The notes below the pieces were generated by a model. The model saw only the letters and a list, made by a program, of their open reading frames with translations, had not been told where the DNA came from and ran no database searches. 16,295 nt of DNA from assembly GCA_910579015.1 (NCBI GenBank), contig CAJTRO010000046.1:286-16580 (forward strand). The letters run 5' to 3'. The stretch comes from an uncultured Dorea sp. (GTDB lineage Bacteria > Bacillota_A > Clostridia > Lachnospirales > Lachnospiraceae). Each line of letters starts with the position of its first letter. The stretch's first letter is position 1. The position numbers were made by a program, and so were the translations under genes. Below, in pieces: positions 1-6,318 of the stretch.

Positions 1-166
1 GTCTTCCAGACAGGGTCAAAAACTTCTTTTAAGCTTGATAGGGGCAGTCTGCGCTTTTTTGGCTACCCGGAAGATTATGTTTCACAGTAAGCTTAATTTT
101 TTCTCAATAGACATGGATAACTATTTCCCAACATTATACTGTACATTTTTAGGTGCACCAGCATCT

Positions 167-194
167 ACGATTTTGCCGGCCTCAGCAAAATCGT
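167..194. repeat. Perfect inverted repeat downstream of the toxin gene
   Basis: Arms ACGATTTTGC (167-176) and GCAAAATCGT (185-194) are perfectly complementary around an 8-nt centre, giving a 10-bp stem 24 nt past the toxin stop codon. There is no T-run on either side, so it does not look like a standard intrinsic terminator. It could be a transcript-stabilising hairpin, a REP-like element or a trace of a mobile element. The rest of 1-217 shows no gene I can support; a short open stretch on the minus strand runs through the same hairpin. Confidence 0.6.
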
Positions 195-217
195 CAAGCC
201 AAAATAGCCGTTAACAC

Positions 218-700
218 TCATAAAAAATCCCTGCTTAGTTTCTCCAGCATTTCAAAATCGTTTGTTCTTTTTGCTAATGGTGTTAAATTTCCATTACGTT
301 TCTTATGATTATAAACTATCTCCGCATTTTTTCTGATCCGACTTTTTTGTTTATTGATTTCCCGATTTTCAGCCTGCAAAAGGAACTTATAATGCGGATC
401 TTTTTCCGCATTGATATTCAGTTCTACCAATTGCCCTTTCGGTACAGGAATCATGTTATTAATATTGATAACTGCATAATCCTTTATTTTAATAAAATCC
501 ACTCCTTCCTTCATTTTCTTGTGTTTGGATTTAAACGAGGATAGCGGTGCAAAATAGGAAAATTTATTGATTTCAAAAACGACTCCAATATACTTACGTC
601 CTGACGATCCTCCTTCATGTCGGAACAAATGCTCTTGATATTGGCTCAGATATTTTATGTAGGAATCCTTCACTCCATATATTCTTAAATTATCTTTCAT
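218..700 (-). CDS. ToxN/AbiQ-family type III toxin endoribonuclease
   Basis: The 160-residue protein matches the ToxN/AbiQ/CptN family: sequence-specific endoribonucleases that cut cellular or phage RNA and are held inactive by a repeated antitoxin RNA. Visible family features are the N-terminal YIKYL segment (14-18), RKYIGVVFEIN (35-45), the active-site loop YFAPLSSFKSKH (49-60) with S54, S55 and K57 at the positions of the catalytic Thr/Ser and Lys of ToxN, and INININNMIPV-type strands (78-85), followed by a helical C-terminus with DFEMLEKLSRDFL. Length fits the family (about 150-190 residues). The open frame reaches 802, but the ATG at 700 is chosen because GAGGAG (705-710) lies 4 nt upstream and because the longer form would translate the attenuator hairpin and part of the antitoxin repeats. 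Antitoxin RNA repeats and a hairpin lie directly upstream, which confirms the type. I cannot choose firmly among the ToxIN, CptIN and TenpIN subfamilies. Confidence 0.9.
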   Translation of the reverse strand: MKDNLRIYGVKDSYIKYLSQYQEHLFRHEGGSSGRKYIGVVFEINKFSYFAPLSSFKSKHKKMKEGVDFIKIKDYAVININNMIPVPKGQLVELNINAEKDPHYKFLLQAENREINKQKSRIRKNAEIVYNHKKRNGNLTPLAKRTNDFEMLEKLSRDFL

Positions 701-755
701 AAAACTCCTCTGTGTACAAACAATCGCATACCTTAACCGCCGTATTACCTGACAG

Positions 756-863
756 AAAAGGCAGAGACTCAAATAGTCCCTGCCTCCTGCTAACTCGCTC
801 ACTTATGGGCTGTGCATCACCCACTTATAACTCGCTCATTTATAAGGCTGTGCATCACCTACT
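756..863 (-). ncRNA. Type III antitoxin RNA (ToxI/AntiQ-like)
   Basis: The transcript is predicted to start near 863, about 7 nt after the -10 box, and to stop at the U-run near 756. It contains two copies of a 37-38-nt repeat, then the attenuator hairpin. In this family the toxin cuts the precursor into repeat-length pseudoknots that bind and inhibit it. Within each copy GG(A/G) can pair with (U/C)CC: copy one uses A860-U845 and copy two uses G822-C807, a compensatory change that supports an RNA structure. The first copy can also form CUUAUAA/UUAUAAG around GAGCGAG. There is no plausible reading frame. The exact ends are inferred. Confidence 0.82.
760..784 (-). terminator. Attenuator hairpin between antitoxin RNA and toxin gene
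   Basis: Arms at 760-769 (GGCAGAGACT) and 775-784 (AGTCCCTGCC) form a 10-bp stem with a 5-nt loop, followed on the minus strand by TTTTCTGT (752-759). Read from the minus strand, the single odd pair (765/779) is a U-G wobble. Read from the plus strand it would be an A-C mismatch, so the structure favours minus-strand transcription. In known type III systems a leaky terminator at this place makes antitoxin RNA in excess over toxin mRNA. I infer the same role here. Confidence 0.85.
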
Positions 864-864
864 A
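791..864 (-). repeat. Two tandem 37-38-nt antitoxin repeats
   Basis: On the plus strand, TAACTCGCTCA occurs at 791 and 828 (37 nt apart) and GGCTGTGCATCAC at 808 and 846 (38 nt apart). The units differ by one inserted base and a few substitutions. The unit length is in the range of known ToxI and AntiQ repeats (about 34-45 nt). Only two copies are visible, at the low end for the family. Confidence 0.9.
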
Positions 865-869
865 TCTTT

Positions 870-897
870 AGTATACACTATTTTTCCCTCGTCACAA
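870..897 (-). promoter_or_regulatory. Sigma-A promoter of the antitoxin-toxin operon
   Basis: Read on the minus strand, the -35 TTGTGA (892-897) and -10 TATACT (870-875) are separated by 16 nt. The predicted start, around 863, falls at the first base or two of the first repeat, as expected for a dedicated antitoxin RNA promoter. The call rests on consensus match and position. Confidence 0.75.
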
Positions 898-914
898 CAC
901 ATTTAATAAAATTT

Positions 915-1091
915 TTATTTTTTCTCGGTATTAAGGCTCAACCTAAACACCTTCTTAAAATCCTTTTCTGATTTAATTGTACCATTCTCATAAGCTGACC
1001 GCCAAGAACAACCGACACCATTTGGATAATTTTTCTTATATACATATTTATGCAGCCAGTTATTCAACTGCCTGTCATAATATACAGTCAC
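915..1091 (-). pseudogene. 58-codon hypothetical ORF, probably a C-terminal gene remnant
   Basis: A minus-strand frame reads VTVYYDRQLNNWLHKYVYKK and continues through WRSAYENGTIKSEKDFKKVF to a TAA at 915-917. Its mix of aromatic, Lys, Asn and Asp residues looks like real protein, but I recognise no family. The only usable start is GTG at 1091, with a weak AAGAG 3 nt before it, and no ATG is in frame before a stop near 1128 inside thiN. I favour a 5'-truncated gene left by insertion or deletion next to the thiN end; a genuine small protein is the alternative. Like the toxin gene it is AT-rich compared with the housekeeping genes. Its stop lies only 17 nt before the antitoxin -35 box. Confidence 0.4.
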
Positions 1092-1113
1092 TACTCTTAA
1101 CTTAAAACAGCAT

Positions 1114-1779
1114 TCAAAAATCCCGCGTCTGCATCAGTATCACATGTCCCGCCCGGAAACTGATCACCGCCTCGTCACAATCCTCTGCAATCTCATTGCT
1201 GACACACAGGCTGTTATACGGCGACAGGACATGGTTCTTAAGCGGGTACTTCGCACCGCTGATATTGAATCCAAAAATCTCTTCTCCCAGCGGAAATACA
1301 GAGAAAAACGTCCCAAAAGCCTCGCCTTTCCTGATATGTGTCTCTCCGCTTCCGATAATAGATATAAGATTCTGCCGGTCTATGATCTTCGCGTCGATCC
1401 CCGCCTTAAAAGGAATCATAAGACTCTGCACATTCGCCCAGAGATGATCCACTCTTCCACCTGTCGCACCGAGAATGATCATCTCACGGCTTCCCAGCGT
1501 CATGGCAAGCCGGATCGCAATCTCCGTATCCGAAGCATCCTTCACCGGGTTATATTCCCTCACAGGAACATGCGTCTCGTTCTTGTAATAATCCCTGATC
1601 TTCTCGCTCGTACTGTCAAAGTCGCCTACAATGTAGTCCGGCATGATCTGATGATAGTACAAGAATTCCACTCCCCTGTCCACAGCGATCACACATCTCT
1701 CTTCCTGATCTCCCAATATAGAGAGTGTCAACGCTTCATCCAGCTCACCGCCGCTGATAATTATGCTTCTTTTACTCAT
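1114..1779 (-). CDS. thiN: Thiamine pyrophosphokinase
   Basis: The 221-residue protein transfers pyrophosphate from ATP to thiamine, making thiamine pyrophosphate in the cytoplasm. Family motifs are clear: DRG (34-36), GDFDS (52-56, metal and nucleotide binding), KDASDTE (80-86) and GATGGRVDH (104-112), then a C-terminal thiamine-binding beta domain including SPYNSLCVSNE (186-196). Length fits bacterial ThiN (about 210-220). Its ATG overlaps the end of rpe by 8 bp, so it is probably translationally coupled; rsgA-rpe-thiN is a common order in Firmicutes. No TPP riboswitch or terminator is visible around it. It is the last gene of the long minus-strand run. Confidence 0.95.
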   Translation of the reverse strand: MSKRSIIISGGELDEALTLSILGDQEERCVIAVDRGVEFLYYHQIMPDYIVGDFDSTSEKIRDYYKNETHVPVREYNPVKDASDTEIAIRLAMTLGSREMIILGATGGRVDHLWANVQSLMIPFKAGIDAKIIDRQNLISIIGSGETHIRKGEAFGTFFSVFPLGEEIFGFNISGAKYPLKNHVLSPYNSLCVSNEIAEDCDEAVISFRAGHVILMQTRDF

Positions 1780-2434
1780 ATTCTCTTAATATCTCCATAA
1801 AATCACTCGTATTCGCCCCGGGATCTCCTCCAAATACGGCAGATCCGGCTACGATCACATTGGCTCCCGCATCCAGTACCTCCCGGACATTCGACAGATA
1901 GATACCTCCATCTACCTGGATATCCAGAGCAAGCCCCCGTTCCTTACTCATACGGCGGATACAGCGGATCTTATCCAATGATTCCGGGATGAATTTCTGA
2001 CCGCCAAATCCAGGATGCACACTCATGACAAGTATCATATCCACTTCCCCGAGGTAAGGCTCTACAGCCTCTGCCGGCGTCTCCGGACAGATAGAAAGTC
2101 CCGCCTTCAAACCACATTCACGAATCTTCTGAATAGACGCTCTCACATCCTTGCAGGCTTCCAGATGGATCGTCACCAGATCGGCTCCTGCCTGCTTAAA
2201 TGCTTCGATATACCGGATCGGCTCCTGCACCATCAGGTGGACGTCCATCACCTGGTCTGTCACTCCCTGAATCGACGCCAGCACAGGCATACCAAAGGAT
2301 ATACTCGGCACAAACATGCCGTCCATGACATCAAAATGAAGATATCCGGCGCCATTATCCTCTGTGCTTTTCATCTGACGTCCAAGCTCCTTGAAATCGG
2401 CCGCCAGGATTGACGGCGCCAATATATATTCCAT
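1772..2434 (-). CDS. rpe: Ribulose-phosphate 3-epimerase
   Basis: This 220-residue TIM-barrel enzyme interconverts ribulose 5-phosphate and xylulose 5-phosphate in the non-oxidative pentose phosphate pathway. The catalytic and metal residues sit where expected: S8 in LAPSILAAD, H33 and D35 in HFDVMDG, H66 in DVHLMV, D175 in VDGG. SVHPGFGGQ (138-146) and the GSAVF phosphate-binding end are also present. AGAAGGAGG, overlapping the rsgA stop region, provides the ribosome binding site; only 2 bp separate the two genes. Confidence 0.97.
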   Translation of the reverse strand: MEYILAPSILAADFKELGRQMKSTEDNGAGYLHFDVMDGMFVPSISFGMPVLASIQGVTDQVMDVHLMVQEPIRYIEAFKQAGADLVTIHLEACKDVRASIQKIRECGLKAGLSICPETPAEAVEPYLGEVDMILVMSVHPGFGGQKFIPESLDKIRCIRRMSKERGLALDIQVDGGIYLSNVREVLDAGANVIVAGSAVFGGDPGANTSDFMEILREYE

Positions 2435-2436
2435 AC

Positions 2437-3315
2437 TCAGTACCTCCTTCTGTTCTTCAACTCCTCGTACATTTCCACATAATCCTGATAGCGTATCGAA
2501 TGAATCTTCCCTTCATCCACCGCGGCCTTCACCGCACATCCCGGTTCATGTATATGACTGCACCCGTGAAACCTGCACGTCCCCTCGTATCCGGCGAACT
2601 CAGCGAAATACTCCTTAAGCTCCTCCTTCTCAAATTCATTGACATACAAGGAACTGAATCCCGGTGTATCCATGATAAAAGAGTTCTCTCCGACCGGGAA
2701 CAATTCCGTGTGCCTGGTCGTATGCCGTCCCCGCTCAATCTTCCGGCTGATCGTCCCGGTCTCCATATTCGCCTCCGGCTGGAGCACATTGATAAGCGAA
2801 GACTTCCCCACGCCCGAAGGACCTGCGACCGCGGTCGTCTTCCCTGAAAGGATCTCTCTGATACGGTCGATGTTCTTTCCTGCAAGCGCGCTGACAAATA
2901 CCATCGGATATCCACAGCCTCCGTAGACGGCCTTAAGCTCCTCCACCTGGCTTTCATATGCGATATCCTCCTTGTTGAAGCACAGCACCACCGGAATCCC
3001 CTTGCTCTCCATCATGACCAGGAAACGGTCAAGAAGGTTATAGTGGGGGGCCGGCTTCTGGATGGCAAATATCACCAGCGCCTGGTCTATATTGGCAACC
3101 GCGGGACGCAAAAGCTCATTACGCCTTGGCAGTACCCGGACAATATTGCCGGTCTTCTCCACACTCTCCGATACCTCTATCTCCACGTCATCTCCCACCA
3201 GGGGCTTGATCTTCTCCTTACGGAACACGCCCTTGGCCTTACATTCATAAACACCGGATTCTACCACGTGTACGTAGTAGAATCCGGCAATTCCCTTTAT
3301 AATCTTACCCTGCAT
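2437..3315 (-). CDS. rsgA: Small-subunit ribosome biogenesis GTPase RsgA
   Basis: The 292-residue protein is a circularly permuted GTPase that binds the 30S subunit late in assembly and checks the decoding centre. The order is diagnostic: N-terminal OB fold (about 1-70), then NKED (114-117, G4), SAL (142-144, G5), GPSGVGKSS (165-173, G1), RHTT (197-200, switch region) and DTPG (216-219, G3), then a zinc knuckle with C247, C252, H254 and C260. The start agrees with the usual opening, GKIIKGIAGFYYV. It follows prkC by 30 nt, with a weak site (GGACGGAAAAGCTT) before the ATG. A strong hairpin lies in its first codons (3254-3287). Confidence 0.97.
   Translation of the reverse strand: MQGKIIKGIAGFYYVHVVESGVYECKAKGVFRKEKIKPLVGDDVEIEVSESVEKTGNIVRVLPRRNELLRPAVANIDQALVIFAIQKPAPHYNLLDRFLVMMESKGIPVVLCFNKEDIAYESQVEELKAVYGGCGYPMVFVSALAGKNIDRIREILSGKTTAVAGPSGVGKSSLINVLQPEANMETGTISRKIERGRHTTRHTELFPVGENSFIMDTPGFSSLYVNEFEKEELKEYFAEFAGYEGTCRFHGCSHIHEPGCAVKAAVDEGKIHSIRYQDYVEMYEELKNRRRY
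3254..3287 (-). other. 34-nt hairpin in the 5' coding region of rsgA
   Basis: CCGGATTCTAC (3254-3264) and GTAGAATCCGG (3277-3287) are perfectly complementary 11-nt arms. The 12-nt centre is nearly palindromic as well (ACGT/ACGT). The hairpin covers codons 10-21 of rsgA, starting about 28 nt after the ATG. On the minus strand it is followed by TGTTTATG, too few U for a strong terminator. It may affect translation or transcript stability, or may be chance. Confidence 0.6.
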
Positions 3316-3345
3316 AAGCTTTTCCGTCCAATATCCCCGCGCTCC

Positions 3346-5571
3346 TTAATTTGAATCCGGTGAGGAACCAGGATCGCTCGGCTCCGACGTACCAGGATCC
3401 GGACTCTCGGCCCTTCCCCGGCTGACTACAAGATTCACCGTAGTTCCCTCTTCAACACTGTTTCCCTCACCCGGACTGCAACTGATGACGCTTCCGGCCG
3501 GAACCGAATCATCGTACTGATAACTGATGTTACCGACACGAAGTCCCGCACTGTTAAGCATCTTTTTCGCATTCTCAAGAGACGAATTCGTCACCGGAGG
3601 CACACTTACCTTCTCCGGCGGCTTTGGTCCTCTGCTGACCACAAGTCCGACCGCCGTGCCTTCTTCCACCTGCTTGCCGGCGTCAACCGTCTGCGACACT
3701 ACCTGGCCTTCCGGCACGCCGTCGTCGTAATCGTAGGTAACCGTGCCGACCTCCAGTGAAGCCGCCTTAATCGCATTCTGCGCATCTGCATCCGCCATAC
3801 CGACAACGCTCGGAACCGAAGTCATCCTCTTCTCCGGGCCCTTGCTGACTATCATGACAATCTCTGTCTCCTTTGTGGCCTCAGAATTCGCCGCAGGCGT
3901 CGTACCGATCACGATGCCCTGCTCTACCGTATCACTGAATTCAAACTGTGACTTTACCTTCGGGAATCCCTGCTGGTTCAGCATACTCTGCGCTTCACTC
4001 TCGCTGCGTCCGCTGACGTCCGGAACCACGATCTTATCTCCCACCAGTCCGGAGCTTACAACCACCAGGATCCTCGTATGCTTCTTCACCTTCTTGCCGG
4101 CCTCGGTCTTCTGCTCCGACACCGTGCCTTCTTCATATTTGTTAGATTCCTTACGCTCGGCAACCTTGTATCCAAGCTCTGCCTCATTCAGCGCTTTCGC
4201 AGCCTCCTCCTCTGTCTTTCCGACAACGTTCGGAACCTTCACCATATCATCCTCTTGCTCTGTCTTAAGTCCTCCCGGACCGATCTTAAACAGCCCTGCC
4301 GCCTTTCCTATGGCAAAAATGGCAATAAACACGATAATGACCGCAACCACAATGGTCAGGATCTTCATCACCTTATTCATGCGCGGATTGACGTCATTAG
4401 AGCCCTTTCTTCCATCCCTGCCGAAATCATCGTCAAACCCGTCATGATCATATTCGTCATCACCATACTCATCATCGTCATATCCGTCATGGTCACCATA
4501 GCCGTCATGACCATACTCGTCGTCATCGTCATAGCCGTCATGGTCATAGCCGTCATCATCATACTCATCATCATCATATCCGTCATGACCATACTCATCA
4601 TGACCATACTCGTCGTCATCGTCATAGCCGTCATGACCGTCATATTCATCGAACTCTTCGTATTTGCTGCCGATGATATCAAGCTCATCCCCGGTGATGA
4701 TCACCGTATCCGCATTCCCAAGCGGCGGTATCACGACGAAATCCCCGTCCGGATCGACTAACGACCGCTTCAGGTCCCTGATCAGATCGTCCGTGCTCTT
4801 ATATCTTCTCTCACTGTTCTTCTGTGTACACTTCAGGATGATCCGCTCCAGACTGTACGGGATATCCGGCACGATCTCTGACGGAGCCGTGATCTCTTCT
4901 TGCAGATGCTTGATCGCCACAGACACCGTTGAATCCCCGTCAAAAGGCACCTGCCCCGTGACCATCTCAAACAATGTAATACCAATTGAATAGATATCGC
5001 TTCTCTGGTCGCTGAAACCGCCCCTTGCCTGCTCGGGCGACGTATAATGTACAGATCCCATCGCATTGGAGCTGACCGTATTCGACGTGGTGGCCTTGGC
5101 AATCCCAAAGTCCGTCACCTTCACCTTTCCTTCCTTGGAAATGATGATATTCTGCGGCTTGATATCGCGGTGGATGATCTCCGCACTGTGCGCAATCCCG
5201 ATTCCGGTACACATCTGGATCGCTATACTGATGACCTCCTTGTGGGACAGACGCCCCTTCTTCTCAATATATTCCTTCAGCGTAATACCCTCGACCAGCT
5301 CCATTACCATGTAATTTAAGCCGCGGTCTTCGCCTACATCATATACGTTCACGATATTCGGGTGCATCAGTCCTGCCGCCGCCTGGGCTTCCGAACGAAA
5401 CTTACGGACGAAATTCTCGTCCTCCTTATACTCCCTTTTAAGCACCTTGATCGCCACATAGCGGTTCAGCATCCGGTCTCTGCCCTTATAGACATCGGCC
5501 ATTCCTCCCGCACCGACCTTACTCAGCACCTCATACCGCTTTCCAAGAACTATACCATCTTTGACACTCAT
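3346..5571 (-). CDS. prkC: Membrane Ser/Thr protein kinase with four PASTA domains
   Basis: This 741-residue Hanks-type kinase is the PrkC/Stk1 class, which senses muropeptides or lipid II outside the cell and phosphorylates cytoplasmic targets. The kinase domain (about 13-272) has glycine loop VGAGGMADVYKG (19-30), K42, HRDIKPQN (134-141), DFG (154-156), a Ser/Thr-rich activation loop (161-178) and SPE (178-180). A single membrane helix lies at about 403-422. Four extracellular PASTA repeats follow (about 443-508, 512-578, 582-648, 653-719), then a Pro/Ser/Asp tail. The odd part is residues 305-386, an Asp/Tyr/Gly/His/Glu tract between kinase and membrane helix with HDGYDDDDEYGHD at 313-325 and again at 344-356. 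Its ATG overlaps the prpC stop (ATGA), so kinase and phosphatase are coupled. Confidence 0.97.
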   Translation of the reverse strand: MSVKDGIVLGKRYEVLSKVGAGGMADVYKGRDRMLNRYVAIKVLKREYKEDENFVRKFRSEAQAAAGLMHPNIVNVYDVGEDRGLNYMVMELVEGITLKEYIEKKGRLSHKEVISIAIQMCTGIGIAHSAEIIHRDIKPQNIIISKEGKVKVTDFGIAKATTSNTVSSNAMGSVHYTSPEQARGGFSDQRSDIYSIGITLFEMVTGQVPFDGDSTVSVAIKHLQEEITAPSEIVPDIPYSLERIILKCTQKNSERRYKSTDDLIRDLKRSLVDPDGDFVVIPPLGNADTVIITGDELDIIGSKYEEFDEYDGHDGYDDDDEYGHDEYGHDGYDDDEYDDDGYDHDGYDDDDEYGHDGYGDHDGYDDDEYGDDEYDHDGFDDDFGRDGRKGSNDVNPRMNKVMKILTIVVAVIIVFIAIFAIGKAAGLFKIGPGGLKTEQEDDMVKVPNVVGKTEEEAAKALNEAELGYKVAERKESNKYEEGTVSEQKTEAGKKVKKHTRILVVVSSGLVGDKIVVPDVSGRSESEAQSMLNQQGFPKVKSQFEFSDTVEQGIVIGTTPAANSEATKETEIVMIVSKGPEKRMTSVPSVVGMADADAQNAIKAASLEVGTVTYDYDDGVPEGQVVSQTVDAGKQVEEGTAVGLVVSRGPKPPEKVSVPPVTNSSLENAKKMLNSAGLRVGNISYQYDDSVPAGSVISCSPGEGNSVEEGTTVNLVVSRGRAESPDPGTSEPSDPGSSPDSN
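4414..4659 (-). repeat. Repetitive tract encoding an Asp/Tyr/His/Gly-rich linker in PrkC
   Basis: About 246 bp of imperfect trinucleotide-like repeats (TCATCATCG, CATGACC and relatives on the plus strand) encode residues 305-386 of the kinase, which are almost only D, E, Y, G, H and F. Codon choice varies between units, so it is not a simple microsatellite, but its low complexity makes length change by slippage plausible. Confidence 0.9.
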
Positions 5572-6308
5572 ACACTCACCTCATCTGCAAGTGGCTCAGC
5601 TATAACAACCCCGATGTTATCTCTGCCGCCATTGCTGTTTGCTTTCTCAATCAACATCTGCACCGCCTCCACGACGTCTCTGGATCCCCTCACGATATCA
5701 AACATATCTTCGTCCTCCACCATGTTGCTTAAGCCGTCCGTACACATCAATATGATATCGCCTCTCTTAAGACGGTACTCATAGATGTCTGCCTCGACGC
5801 CTTCCTTGACTCCGATCGCTCTCGTGATGATGTTCTTATCCGGATGATTCTTGGCTTCCTCGGCCTTGATGCCGCCAAGCCTTACCATCTCCTCCACCAG
5901 TGAATGGTCCTTCGATATCTGCCTGATCTTCTCATTGATCAGATAGAGCCGGCTGTCTCCTACGTTGGCAAAATATAATGTATTGCCGACAACCGTCGCC
6001 ACTACCAGCGTCGTACCCATTCCTTCCAGCTTGATATCCGCAGATGCTGCCTCGATCAGCTTGTCATTTGCAATGCTGACTACATTGCGCAGAATCTCTT
6101 CCGGCTTATTAAGCGGTGTACTTGCAAGTTCTTCTTTCAATACACCCACTGTATATTTGGACGCAAAATCTCCTGCCTTGTGGCCGCCCATTCCGTCGGC
6201 TACCGCAAGAAGATTCGGGAACGGACCAATCGGCTTGTCCGTCACAAATACATAATCCTGGTTGACTTCACGCTTTCTCCCCACATCAGTCATTGCATAT
6301 ATTTTCAT
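5568..6308 (-). CDS. prpC: PP2C-family Ser/Thr protein phosphatase
   Basis: The 246-residue metal-dependent phosphatase removes phosphate from PrkC and its substrates. PP2C motifs run in order: DVGRKREVNQD (8-18), VADGMGGHKAGDFAS (36-50), GMGTT (96-100), NVGDSRLYLI (115-124), DHS (134-136), RAIG (163-166), CTDGLSNMV (189-197) and GGRDNIGVV (227-235). Metal ligands D18, D38, D191 and D230 are all present. Length fits stand-alone bacterial PrpC/Stp, with no membrane segment. AAGGAG lies 7 nt before the ATG, overlapping the rlmN end (10-nt gap), and the stop overlaps the prkC start by 4 nt. Confidence 0.97.
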   Translation of the reverse strand: MKIYAMTDVGRKREVNQDYVFVTDKPIGPFPNLLAVADGMGGHKAGDFASKYTVGVLKEELASTPLNKPEEILRNVVSIANDKLIEAASADIKLEGMGTTLVVATVVGNTLYFANVGDSRLYLINEKIRQISKDHSLVEEMVRLGGIKAEEAKNHPDKNIITRAIGVKEGVEADIYEYRLKRGDIILMCTDGLSNMVEDEDMFDIVRGSRDVVEAVQMLIEKANSNGGRDNIGVVIAEPLADEVSV

Positions 6309-6318
6309 CTGTTTCTCC

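Noticed and set aside
2..74. Imperfect inverted repeat (TCTTCC/GGAAGA with GGGT/ACCC) at the window edge
   Set aside because: Pairing is broken by bulges and no transposase or target duplication is seen, so an insertion-sequence end cannot be supported.
701..802. N-terminal 34-residue extension of the toxin reading frame up to 802
   Set aside because: It would translate the attenuator hairpin and part of an antitoxin repeat, has no ribosome binding site, and does not resemble the family; ATG at 700 has GAGGAG upstream.
791..864. CRISPR array
   Set aside because: The units are contiguous with no spacers, only two copies, no cas genes, and they fit a type III antitoxin RNA instead.
1087..1130. 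TPP riboswitch or terminator around thiN
   Set aside because: No thi-box-like sequence and no stem with a U-run was visible near either end of thiN.
1144..1800. 218-codon plus-strand ORF opposite thiN
   Set aside because: It is antisense to thiN, whose family motifs are unambiguous.
4078..4761. Long plus-strand ORF with Ile/Val-rich sequence opposite prkC, and the minus-strand Met-rich ORF at 4377-4688
   Set aside because: Both are frame shadows of the Asp-rich repeat tract; they lack start signals and real composition.
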